64,000 bases of DNA from Osedax fenrisi (taxonomy: Eukaryota; Annelida; Polychaeta; Sabellida; Siboglinidae). The stretch spans positions 35,880,769 to 35,944,768 of the forward strand of contig OZ025240.1 of the NCBI GenBank assembly GCA_964019155.1. The letters are read 5' to 3'. The notes beneath the pieces are model-generated. The model made no database searches. It was given only the letters and a program-made list of their open reading frames with translations, and had not been told where the DNA came from. This document shows positions 25,558-37,270 of the stretch, piece after piece. Made by a program: the position numbers and the translations under genes. The first letter of the stretch is position 1, and every line of letters starts with the position of its first letter.

Positions 25558-28401
25558 GGGGAAAGTAACCGAATACGGACACTCTCTGTATCTCAGAAAC
25601 CATAGTTCCTAAACAAAATGTTTAATGACTAAAATATTCATAATTATATAAATAGTCTAACAAATATTTTTTATTTTGTAATCATTCAAAATATTGCTGT
25701 TATACCCAATAAACTGATTTTTTTAATTACTTGTTAAATTTATGAAAAAATTTAAATTTAAAACCTATCATGAATATACAAATGTATCGATATAAAATAT
25801 AGATTATATTATTAAAAAATAAAGCATTTTACCAGCATTACTACCATCTATAACTAACATTTCTCCATTACAATTAAGCTGTCTTTTCTCCAAAATATTT
25901 TCTAATAAGATTGACTCCATCATAATAAAGATCAAGAACCATACGCCTACTGCCAAATATCCTTCAATAATTGTTACACCACCTATATATTTTTTCTTAA
26001 GTTTTATTCATCCGCCACATATATATCTTATATCTAAACTACTAAATGCATCATCTTCGATATATCCCTCCGATCCTGTTCCACTATTTATTTTTAAACT
26101 TTACTCCGATTATCTATGTCCAACTATCTGTAATATCATCTCATATTCCCTAAATTCCGGTACTGTCCTTTCTATTTTTAAACAAGCAATAATACTCACA
26201 TTCTTAAAAAACCTTCACTCGATCCTGAATCACTTCTCAATTATCGCCCAATTTCTCAGCTACCTTTGGTAAGTAAAATTTTGGAAATAGTTGTCTCTCG
26301 TCAACTAATCTCCTATTTAACCGCCAATAATATCTATATTCCTCAACAAAGTGGTTTTCTCCGAGGAAACTCCACAGAAACAGCACTACTAAACGTAATT
26401 GATGTCATCACTTCTACCCTTAATACTAAAAACTGCTGTCAACTAGTAATGCTGGACATATCAAGTGCTTTCGATACGCTTGATCACAACATTCTACTCT
26501 CCCGTCTAAACCTGCTTGGAGTAAGAGACCTTGCCCTATCATGGTGTACTTCATATCTATATGACCGTAGCAGCAGTGAAAACATATATAATTATTTTTC
26601 TTCCCCTTCTATTATATGAAATATGGCGTTCCCCAGGGATCAGTACTCAGTCCTTAACTTTTCTCTATTTATTTATTCCCACTACCATCCATAATATCTA
26701 AATATCCAAATATATATTACCATCTATATGCAGATAACATACAACTATATATATTTCTTCCAACTAATTCATCTACAGGTCTCAATAATTAACTCTCTAA
26801 TTGTGCTAATAACATTAAAGAATGGTTTATTTCTAATAATCTTCTCCTTAATACCTACAAAACTACATTGTTGAATCTTTCTCCATCACCAACTAACTTC
26901 CCTCCTTTCCTTATTGATAATATTGTAATATCTCCTTATCCTACTTCATCCAACTTAGGTGTACTTTTTGATTATACTCTTTCCTTCATTCATCATATTA
27001 CTGCCATCACTAAATCTGCAAATTATCATCTATTTATAATTAGAAATATACGAAAATAAATTACTGTATCTTTTAGTAAAACTCTAGTTAATTCCCTTGT
27101 CCCTCACGTATATATTACTATTCCTCAATCCTTATCAATCTTTCATTATCCTCTATATCTCCCCTAAATCGAGTTATTCGTTCATCAATCCATACAACAT
27201 ATAACAACGTATTCTAGATCATTCCTTTACTTCCTCATACCAACACTTACCTCCATGGTTCACATTTAACAAACGCTCTGCTTATCGTATACTATCCATT
27301 GTTCATTCCTCAATATACTCTTAAAATTGCCCCTACTATATTTAACTGCTTCTCTAGTATAAAGATATTCCCTTCCATCACTTAGAAACCATGCATCTCA
27401 TCTTATATCCCTACTCCTATTCTCCGTCCCTCAAAAATGAATACTCGGGCACTGAGTTATATTGGTCCTAAGCTATGGAATTCATTCCCATCCTATATTA
27501 GATCAATAAAATCGCATAAAACATTCATGAAATATATACAACAATTGATCTCAGGTGGGAACCTGAAATACTAATATTGTTTGTCATTATTATTTTATTT
27601 ATTAATTTCGGTACGGCTTATTCTATTTTATTTTATTATTATTAATGGTATTTATTGTTTACCTACTTTTATTATTTGTATTCTATATATATACTTTTGA
27701 GAAATCATTTATGATTTATTGAAGTGTCTAAATAAACATTCAATCAATCAATTTTAAAAATTATATATATAATTTTTATATTTGTTATCACATATTCATT
27801 AAGTTATAAGCATATATATTGAGGTAACTTATACGGACAGTGTCCGTCGGACACTCTAGATGTCTTAATACGGACAGTGTCCGTCGGACACCCTATAACC
27901 AATCAGCGCGCAGCATATGAACTATTATAATTTTCATAAAAATCGCGTGCGTTATAATATTAATACCACCAATAAAGATAAATCTAATTTTGTTATTATT
28001 TAGATACTCAAATTGTATTATAAATCAACAAAATAATAAAAATAAATAAATTATTAACTAATTTATTTAGAATAAATTATTCATAAAATTAATTATAAAT
28101 AATGTAATTGTAATTTGTCTCATTGATTCATCAATAATATATAGTTTATCTAGTGGTATATAGGGTGTCCGTATTATAACACAGGGTGTCCGTATTCGGA
28201 CATGGGTATCGAATACGGACATCTCCGTTATCTATGGAATTAAAAGATTAAATAAAATGTTAAAATCAAAATAATATCTATAATCATATAATATTAATAT
28301 ATTATAATTCTTGAATAACAATAATGAGTCATAAAAACTTTAAAAAATTAATAACTTAAGACCATTTATTTATAAAGTGTCAATATTAGGTTACTTTTCC
28401 C
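25558..28401 (+). mobile_element. Family A TIR element split by a LINE
   Basis: GGGGAAAGTAACCGAATACG at the left and GTTACTTTTCCC at the right, with TA on both sides. Without the LINE at 25832-27750 it is about 925 bases, the normal length of the family. Motif sites at 27833-27854 and 27870-27891 carry an extra palindromic insertion. Confidence 0.88.
25832..27750 (+). mobile_element. L2-like LINE, 5'-truncated, nested in family A
   Basis: RT motifs LLNYRPISQLPLVSKILEIV, QSGFLRGNSTETALL, VMLDISSAFDTLDHNILLSR, GVPQGSVLSP-like sequence after a shift, and YADNIQLYI (D to N at the catalytic site). Then come SPYPTSSNLGVLFDYTLSF and a C-terminal region ending SGGNLKY at about 27570. The tail is (CAAT)n (27739-27750). 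The host sequence ATTTTA flanks it on both sides (25826-25831, 27751-27756) as a short target duplication. Several frame breaks; inactive. Confidence 0.85.
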
Positions 28402-28408
28402 TACGTAC

Positions 28409-28466
28409 GCCATGATAAATACTATACCATTCCGTATTGCTGATGTAGCGATAACTAGCATATAAG
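28409..28466 (-). CDS. Putative second exon, membrane segment
   Basis: Acceptor CCATAG at 28467-28472, donor GTACGT at 28408. With the carried base it reads SYMLVIATSAIRNGIVFIM, hydrophobic and in phase with the previous exon. A family A transposon begins seven bases past the exon end, inside the intron. Confidence 0.4.
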
Positions 28467-28469
28467 CTA

Positions 28470-28675
28470 TGGAGTATACTCCAGTAAGTATGGATATAAC
28501 AACACACATGCATAATGATACAATGATACTAAACATATTACTAACATATATTACTAAATTATTGAATACATATATGTATTCAATAATATGTATACTATAG
28601 TAGTCTATAATTTCAAAAAATATTCACTTAGTATTAAATCTAATTGCATACAATTATATGCTATACCAATAATAG

Positions 28676-28750
<75 letters not shown>

Positions 28751-28935
28751 AATATTGTTAATATAAGTTATCACTTTATTAAACAGTTTTGAACCTAAAA
28801 TAGTAGCGCATAAATATTTCCTTATACACACATATATATATATATATATATAGGATAATAAATATAAACTACTAATGTGTAATAACTATGATTACGTAAT
28901 ATCAACAAGGTGTTAAGCGCATATGACGCAATACT
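28470..28935. other. Intron-like A+T-rich sequence
   Basis: Lies between two candidate exons. Dominated by (TA)n at about 28680-28745. Confidence 0.5.
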
Positions 28936-28938
28936 TAC

Positions 28939-28978
28939 ATGTACCGAATCCTACCATGATCTGAAAGAAGGTGATCAT
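28939..28978 (-). CDS. Putative first coding exon of a multi-pass membrane protein
   Basis: Minus-strand frame ending at the strong donor GTAAGTAT (28938 downwards). From the ATG at 28978 (purine at -3) it reads MITFFQIMVGFGT, hydrophobic. It joins in phase to the exon at 28466-28409, giving one long transmembrane-like segment. The same frame stays open upstream to a TAG at 29089-29087 and contains basic residues (CKRNTVFHNR) typical of the cytosolic side, so the N-terminus may be longer. The opposite strand is also open for about 45 codons, so strand choice rests on the donor site and the downstream exon. Confidence 0.45.
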
Positions 28979-29086
28979 TCCGACTATGACGCGGTTGTGG
29001 AATACGGTGTTCCGTTTGCAAACTGCGGAGGAGCGTGAAGTAACGTTATATCGCGATAGCTCTAATGCCGTATACTGTATCGCCTC

Positions 29087-29185
29087 CTAACTCTGTTCGA
29101 TGACTTCCGTGAGGTTGTTTTGTCGAGCGTACACACATATCGCGGTCTTGTTGTACAGGTGTGTTGCGTTCTCGAATTCGTGCAT
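29087..29185 (-). CDS. 32-codon frame (uORF or N-terminal extension) ended by TAG
   Basis: Reads MHEFENATHLYNKTAICVYA and continues to ...VIEQS before TAG. It is in the same frame as the downstream coding segment with no other stop between 29086 and the splice donor. A Gly/Ser/Ala-rich stretch precedes the ATG. It could be an upstream ORF, coding sequence read through the TAG, or an exon if the TAG is a 3' splice site (…AGTTAG). Confidence 0.3.
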   Translation of the reverse strand: MHEFENATHLYNKTAICVYARQNNLTEVIEQS

Positions 29186-29420
29186 ATCACTGCCACCACC
29201 TCTACCAGCACCACTACCAGCACCACTGATATTACCACTACTTATAATATTTCTAACAATATTTCTATATCGCTATAATATATATTAGTTTACTAAAAAA
29301 CGATCGAATAGTTTCCGTCAATGTTATCGCATACGGTCTATAGGCCTGCTATATATATTCTCTATATTCTCTAAATACTATGATTAAAAAAGACTATAAA
29401 AGGCTACGGATACATTATAT

Positions 29421-29485
29421 CTGACCACTACTACTGACCACTACTACCGACCACTCTACTGACCACTGTACTGACCACTCTACTG
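29421..29485. repeat. Tandem CTGACCACT array beside the promoter island
   Basis: Five tandem copies of a 12-13 base unit with core CTGACCACT and spacer TACTA/CTA/GTA. The core resembles a RUNX-type (ACCAC) or nuclear-receptor half site (TGACC). A similar array occurs at 61811-61855. Confidence 0.7.
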
Positions 29486-29499
29486 AAGCTGATAACTAG

Positions 29500-29700
29500 A
29501 CGCGTTACATAACTCGAGTCGCGCGTGTGCGATTACGCAATAGCTCGGTCGCCGGTGGCGCTGCCTAACGGACGACGACGAAGTGGGCGTGGTCCGCCCT
29601 GACCACGCCCCTCTCAGTGCGCGGCCAACCTCTTAACGCATGCGCACTAGAGATGTAGATAACACCTACTTCGCATGCGCGCGCTCGACGAGTACCTCGG
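29500..29700. promoter_or_regulatory. CpG-rich promoter-like island
   Basis: A G+C-rich, CpG-dense patch in otherwise A+T-rich DNA. It contains two NRF1-like sites (ACGCATGCGCAC 29637-29648; TCGCATGCGCGC 29671-29682). It also holds a perfect inverted repeat of a KLF/Sp-like box, GGGCGTGGTC (29585-29594) and GACCACGCCC (29601-29610). It lies just upstream of the minus-strand membrane-protein exons and is their likely promoter. Confidence 0.55.
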
Positions 29701-29722
29701 GTATTGACGTTTAGTGTATCGG

Positions 29723-29774
<52 letters not shown>

Positions 29775-29775
29775 G
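29723..29775. repeat. (ACT)n microsatellite
   Basis: About 17 uninterrupted ACT units. A tyrosine-rich plus-strand frame across it is an artefact of the repeat. Confidence 0.95.
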
Positions 29776-29986
29776 CGGTGTTGGTGACCGATGCGATCAT
29801 ATGACTATAGTCATACGTATACGTATGTGTAGGTTCGTGTGTGCTTGCGGGCTTGCTTGCGGGCATGCGTGTGTATACGCGCATAGTGTTATGTTGATAT
29901 CAATGGTACGATTATTTTCACGTGATATACATAAATCGATAATTAATAATAATATTCATAATTATATCTTTATAAGTATGAGTATG

Positions 29987-30036
<50 letters not shown>

Positions 30037-30432
30037 TCACATACACACACACATAAATACGCACGCATAAAACATAGATATATATATATTTGTGTATTTT
30101 TCATTTCTTTGATTATTTGTTAATATAGTATAACAATACATTCTCGCACCTTCATATTGCGGTAATTTCTTTACAAATCACTGTTAGGTAAAACTAACAC
30201 GTGATAAACCATACACATTATACCTACCTACATGTATGCACATATATACACATGATATCCACGTACATGTTTCCACACAATAACCAACTTACACGTATTT
30301 ACATTAATGTATACATATAACAATAGTCATCTATCTATCTATTTAATTGATCATTTAAGATGATAGAAAATATCTGCCAGGGATATAGGACTTAACTGAT
30401 ACATCATCACTGATTCAAACCTGACTTATAGG

Positions 30433-31300
30433 CAGTGATGGGCACCGATCCTTTTTTCCTGGATCGGCGATCCCGATCCTCTATTTATTCTCTTATACTA
30501 TCCTTTTCCCGATCCCGATCCTCCACTCGTTACCCGATCCTTTCCCGATCCCGATCCCGATATTATTTATATATTTAATTAATACAATTGTATTTCATAC
30601 TTTGAAATAATACATATGTACATATAATATGTATGTTATTAATATATTGTATTATATTTCAATAACGATAACAATAACAATTGTTATTGATTTAATTAAT
30701 TAAATGTATTTATTGCATGTATCATATGTTTATATGATATAGACTATATGATATATACATATTAATTTTACTTTACTTTTACTTTAGTCGAAATGTCGAC
30801 CTGATTTTGCAATTTTCTTCCAAACATCTCTCATCATCATCATATTTCTAATTTCATCAATTTCCTCCAAGTCAATATCTTCCTTTAAATTGTCTACAAA
30901 GGTTAATTCACGCTATCCTTGTTATAGTTTTCCTTTTGGTTCCCAGAATATGAGGTTATGGGCAGCCTCTTACTTATGGCGGATACAATGTCCAGCAATA
31001 CTTTGACGACGTGTAGCTATTATGTTAGTAATTTTGGCATGCCATTATATAGTTTCTTATTGAACCTATTACATATATACAGTATATAATATACTATATG
31101 ATATAGTATATTATATACAATGATCATAATTGAATGATGGGTACGTATCCTTTTTTTATGGTTCGGCGATCCCTATCCCGATCCTCCATTCGTTACCCGA
31201 TAACTTGCCGATCCCGATCCCGATCCTCTCTTCCTAACCCGATCCCGATCCGGATCCGGATCGGATCGCCGATCAAAGATCGCGATCTTGCCCAACACTG
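30433..31300. mobile_element. hAT-type element with GATCCC subterminal repeats
   Basis: Ends CAGTGATGGGCACCGATCC … CGCGATCTTGCCCAACACTG, flanked by a perfect 8-bp duplication CTTATAGG (30425-30432 and 31301-31308). Both subterminal regions are packed with CGATCC hexamers (30466-30572; 31160-31270). CAGTGWTGGGC termini are typical of a widespread hAT group. An RTE fragment sits inside, and a second, degenerate left end (GATGGGTACGTATCC) occurs at 31136. Confidence 0.9.
30766..31072 (-). mobile_element. RTE-like LINE 3' fragment
   Basis: Minus strand reads NKKLYNGMPKL, then AGHCIRHK and AAHNLIFWEPKGK, matching the C-terminal region of the 23833 element, with an AGTAAAAGTAAAGTA-type tail. Contains stops. 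Confidence 0.75.
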
Positions 31301-31309
31301 CTTATAGGC

Positions 31310-32230
31310 CCCTACTATAGTATATTATCTTTGATACATACCTTACCTGCTACTTTATCATTGATACACATACTCTACCTATATAATCGTGTTTTAATCA
31401 ACTTAATAATATAGTGTATTCATTTTAATACTTAAAAGAAAACTTAAGACGATACTACAATACCTTTCATAATTTACTATCTCTGTTAATTGATGATATT
31501 TATAATTATCTTATTGAAACTACTCTAAATCAATCAGGGACAACTCGACAGGACGTATATAACTTAGTTACGTATAAGACGATTATAACCTACATATAGA
31601 TCTTATCAAATAAACCCTGAACTTTTCATTTCAAACATTTTCATAAAAAAGAGTATTTATTGTCTATATAGGCTTACTTAGGGACTTACCTATCGACCAT
31701 ACTATATGAACTCTACTCGCTTATAATTACTCATTACGTAATATATTAAGTTATGAGTAATTATAAGTGATTTATATTTTATTATATAATATATGGGATA
31801 ATTATATAACCAATGAAGATAATTGAGAAGTAGAGAAGAATATTTGTGACTACATCTATACAAATTTAGAATCAATAGAGCTATAGAGTTTTGTAGAACC
31901 TAGAGTTTCTTCAATTGGTATAACGTGAGTGATATTACGTTAGTAGAAATGATGTATGATATATGCTAGTATTGTGAGTTTAGCTATATTAGTTATAATT
32001 TAACTTATCATAACTTGAAGGATTGCAGATGAAAATTTATATTTGAATTATATGGGTAAAATAATGTACAAATTATGTAAAGAATATCCCAATATTTTTA
32101 CAATTAGAGAGAAAGTTATTTAATAAGTATATAATTTATATTACAGGGCATAATATGTTGGTTAGAGATTTATGTTAAATGATTAGGAATTTAGAGACAT
32201 ATTACATCGGTTTTCTAGATATTGTAGGAG
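31310..32230. other. A+T-rich intergenic sequence
   Basis: Nothing recognised. Confidence 0.5.
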
Positions 32231-32402
32231 CCCAGATAACAGTAATATCTTCATAATAGCAGCATAATAGCATATCTAATAGCCTCAAATGTTTACATTT
32301 TGCTATTATGTTGCTATTATGTTTCCATTAAATTCTATTATGCTGCTATTAATGTTAAAAGTCTACTATATTGATATTATGAGGCCATTATTGTTAGCTG
32401 GG
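32231..32402. mobile_element. Small MITE-like element
   Basis: 172 bases with ends CCCAGATAACAGTAAT and ATTATTGTTAGCTGGG (13 of 16 complementary). The interior has CATAATAGCAGCATAATAGC and a facing TGCTATTATGTTGCTATTAT. No clear target duplication. Confidence 0.55.
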
Positions 32403-32817
32403 AGACGACAGTTTAAGATATCAAATAGATGTAAAATATAGATATTAAATAAAAAATATATATACATATTTTAAATTAATTTTATTACAAAAATATTATT
32501 CATATGAATTATTATTTAATCTTATTTGTATTCAATTATTTAAATAATATAGTTATCAACTAAGGGGATTAATTCTCAATATTTATTGAATAATAATAAC
32601 AAAATAATATAAAATTGTAGTCTAAAATATTGAATACATTTATACAATAGTCAGTGATTATGCATGCTTCTATACATATGTTCATATATATTATTATATA
32701 TACCTATAGATTCGTATATAGATTCGCATACGTAATTAAAAATAAGCAAGATTGTCGATATTAGAGATATTATTATTAACCGATATCATATAACAAGAAA
32801 ACTCTAATTAAATTATT

Positions 32818-32857
<40 letters not shown>

Positions 32858-33007
32858 TAATTATAATACATCGTGTTATTATTATTGATGACCGACATAT
32901 AGCCATGGTAACTATTAATATATTGCATTAGGTAAGCATTATATTTACCTATAGGTTTACATACATGTAAGATAGCGATAATAGAGATATTATTTGTGAC
33001 GTCATAA
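32403..33007. other. Downstream flank of the DUF885 gene
   Basis: 3' UTR and intergenic sequence; (TA)n at 32820-32853. No canonical AATAAA was found close to the stop codon. Confidence 0.4.
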
Positions 33008-33195
33008 TTATAGCATTAAGGTAGCCAGGGTAACTATAGTGAACGTGGTAATGGAATAAGTGACGACATTAACGGCTGCATTCATAGGTTTCCTTTCGTT
33101 AACGTATGCCCTCGTACTGACATATATCTGATTCAGTGAAGCGGAACCGAGTCTTAGTATGAAGTCGTGGAAATCTCTTTTATCGAACGAATCAC
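33008..33195 (-). CDS. DUF885 gene exon 17: C-terminus with hydrophobic tail
   Basis: Acceptor TTCGCAG. Encodes DSFDKRDFHDFILRLGSASL, the usual '..fd.r.FHd..L..G..pl' end of the family. It then adds an extension that includes a hydrophobic tail (VVTYSITTFTIVTLATLML) and stop TAA. The tail is unusual for bacterial members and suggests membrane or GPI anchoring. Confidence 0.9.
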
Positions 33196-33584
33196 CTGCG
33201 AAATAAATATTATAATATTGTCTTATTTATAATTATAATTTATATATTAATTATTATACTTTATTATTATTATCATTATCATTTAAATAAACAATTTTAC
33301 GGTTATATTATTTTATTAATTAATTTAACGTATATATATTATAAAATAAATAAACCTAATGCATCTTTAGCATATTTAATTTGATTGAGTATATGCAACT
33401 CTCCTATCTTGTAAGAGCAGGCCTGGCCTGGCATCGTTATGTAGCGGTTTATCTCGCTGTCTATACCCTCGTCGGACATAAACGTGTGGTCCTTCATGTA
33501 CTGCACTGCTTGTTGTTTAGTCCATCTATAGGTATGGGTCATATGTTTATTTGGTTCTATTTTATCAATGGATCTATTAGTAAA

Positions 33585-33615
<31 letters not shown>

Positions 33616-34949
33616 GATATAAATAATGTATTGATTTTTTTTAAGTTAATGTTCTATTTATCATTTAATTCCTATTATTTAATTTATAAGAATTTTCAAA
33701 AGGTATTAATTTGAGACTTGAGTATATTTTCTTTTTTGACGCTCTATATATATTACATTACATGCTGACATACTCATACGCATGTATGTGTGTGTATTTG
33801 TGTATGTATCGTAACATGTATTAACCGTTTGTAATGTATACCCGTATCGACAACTAAACGACTTGCCCTGAATACCGTGGATGCAAGGTAGCCAAATCTA
33901 CAACGAGGGTGAGGGGGATAGGGGTAGTAGTGTGCAGTAAGACATTATAAATATGCCTTAAGATATTTTATAATATTTATTGATAATGATTTATAATATA
34001 CAACCTATTGGAGGGTATATCTTTAAATATATTTAATAATAATAATAATATAATTTTTATTTATTGAATCACACGTATAATAATAGCGGATACAAATGGA
34101 CCCCTCAAGAAATCATAGACTTGTACATGTTATACATAACTGTGAGGAGCCCCGGACAATACAAAACAAATAGTAACATTTTTTTTCTTGTGTTTTGATT
34201 TATAGTTTATTAAATTATTGATAAACACACGAGAAAAACAATAACTATCTGGAGTCGAACACGGGACTTCTGGCTTACTAGCTTAAGCTAATTTAAGCAA
34301 CCAACATTTTGGTTGTCCCACTGAGCCATCGACCCCAGACGGTTTTTAAATATATATTAACATTATATTCATACACGACGTATGTATATATATACAATGT
34401 ATAATGGTACCAGTATATGTATTAATATAATAATATTTGTATTTGAATTTATTATAATATAAATTAAAAATGTATACATATACTAATTAGAATATACGTA
34501 TACAGATTATTATATATCTAGATACTATTAAAATTAAAATTATAAATATACTATTATATGTTTAGCTTTAATTGTTAGCTAAAAGCTAACAGCTAATACT
34601 AGTATACTCATAGCTCTATCATATATCACGTGTATAAACACGAGTAATGTCACATGACCTCCACATGACCTATACGTGATTATCTAACTTGGCGTACTTG
34701 TCTTCAAAAGCTCCGAGCTCGTCCCCCAGAGATTCTGCGTACAAAGCCCATCCCTAGCGGATTGAACAATATTATTATTAAGATATACAGTTATATATTT
34801 ATACATATTTGTTATATAAATATAACGCAGTTTATCTATTAGATATATAGTTTTATTATATAATGATTTATAATTTTCACAATTTATTTTATTTTCACTA
34901 TACAATATAAACATATATTTGTTGTACACATTTTTATTTATATAACTAT

Positions 34950-34983
<34 letters not shown>

Positions 34984-37234
34984 GAACTATTAAATATAAT
35001 AAATATTAATTCGTTTAGAATATTAAAAAAAAAGTATAATATATAAAATTATACATTATATATATATTAGTTATTCGATGTTTAAGTTTAAATTGTGTAT
35101 ATTTAATTATTAATAATTTATTTATTATTAAAAAATAATAAAAGTTAATACCCTAGTTATTTAACATAATATATATATATATATATATATATATTTTATA
35201 CTGCATGTGTGGCTCAGAGGCTAAGGCGTCAGACACACAAGCAGTAGGACACGGGTTCGACCCTCGTTCGGACCATTAATTAATTTTATAAAATGGGTCT
35301 TAAAATATTATTTAGAAGTGATCTTATATAATTGTGTATACATAAATGATCGGCTCTCGTTAAAACCATTGATGCCTTAACATGAGAGCGGCTTCGAAGG
35401 GACATTAGAGCCATATATGGTTATAAGTGAAAACTTCATCTAAGTTCCTGGATGGGATGAAAGGACTCCACCAAATAAAAAATAACAAAAATAACAATTG
35501 CCACTTATTATACCACTGTACTATATGACCTCTGAAATAGCGGTGTAGAAAAGCCAATTGAACGGAGCTAGCGGGTAATGCCGGAACTCGATAAGTTTAC
35601 GAAACAGCGGGGCGGAAGTAAGTTTCACGGTCACGCTCTGTTGGGTTTAAGGTATGTGGTTACGTAAAACGCTATATTAGAATGTTAGTTGAATATATGG
35701 AATATAGACATATAAAGTTATCTATATGCCGATGTATGAATCAGCCTATGAATACAATGAATATCTAATTAGATATTATTAGTAGTATTATCATTATTAG
35801 ATGACTCATTAACTTGATAATATATAAATATTCTATGTAAAGATAAATAAAATCAAAAGGATCAAATAAAGTAAATACAAAATAAAAAACTATGGTTAAA
35901 GTTCAAGAAAATATTTGAAAAGGCGGCTTTGTAATACCGTGTTTATTATATCTATGTATTCTAGTGCGTAACATTATTTAGGAATCGCGATATCGAAAGT
36001 AGTGTCACCGAAATCTGCATCATTTTAAAATGCGTTCTAAATACATAATATATTATATGTATATATATATATATATATATATGCATATATGTATATATAT
36101 ATATGCATATATGCGAATTTATATAGGTAGGTATATGAGAAATGAAATATCTATTAACAAACCTATATTTATGATAAATGCACAATAATTTATATTTAGA
36201 TTGTGATCATATATGATCATATATATGATTGCATTTTATATGTATACAATCAATCATAATTGCAATTATCGGAGCTATCGCATGATGGCCGGAATAGGAC
36301 CACAGTACATGCATGGTCACTTGCATATTATTATACATACTATTAATCTTAAATAATATTCACATTTCACATAAATAAATGTATTACTTAAGTAAAGAAT
36401 TCCTAATTATCCTACATAACGTAATATAATGGAGAATACCAATATATATCAAGACTAAACATCAGTAGTTAATGTTGTGCGGCTTTAGTTGATACCGAGA
36501 TAGTGAATTACAGGATATTACAATATTGCAGATGCAGTAATTACAGGTACAAATAGTATTGGTTATATTGGTGGAGATATATACTATGAACTCGATATTC
36601 AGACTACAATTGAACATACGGCAATGAGTAGATTCCATTATCTTAGCACAGTTGTATTTATAGATAAACTGTATCTATATATATACACTATATATAGTAT
36701 ACTATATACTCCAGAGTGTTACAAATGATTACTGGTAGGAGATGTAGTAGATACAGCTCTGCTAAGAATAGTAAAACCATTGGTGGAAGAGTTTATAGAT
36801 AACGAGTTCATAGGAAAACATTTTATTATATCATCAATGTATTTATATAGGGCATATAATGTGGAAGAATACTAGGTAGAATAAAATGTAATATATACCA
36901 TATATATATATATTAGGACACATATCGGCCTAAGAATATACCAATGAAGAGATATGCATATATTGAATTAGGTATACCTAAAATACACTCTATAGAGGGA
37001 TAGTGATGATAGTGACCTGTGAATGATGGCCGGGCTCTGCTTCGTGTAGAGTCAATGTAGGGAACTCGAACTTTGGTCTAGTTAAGCATATCATGTTGTA
37101 TTGAATAATATATAATCGATAATAATTAGTTATTCGTTTTTTAATATCATACCTTTATAATAAATACTCACTTTATTAAAATGTGTTCAGGTATATATAT
37201 ATATATACATATATATATAGTGATTGATATATTC

Positions 37235-37270
<36 letters not shown>

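Noticed and set aside
29714..30070. 118-codon frame starting with a long Tyr run
   Set aside because: Translation of the (ACT)n and (TA)n microsatellites.
35201..35280. tRNA gene
   Set aside because: A and B boxes are present but the acceptor and anticodon stems do not fold as a tRNA, and the same body follows in two other copies; it is a SINE head.
35961..36185. Possible exon between exons 12 and 13 of the DUF885 gene
   Set aside because: No phase-compatible GT..AG pair; exons 12 and 13 already join in phase.
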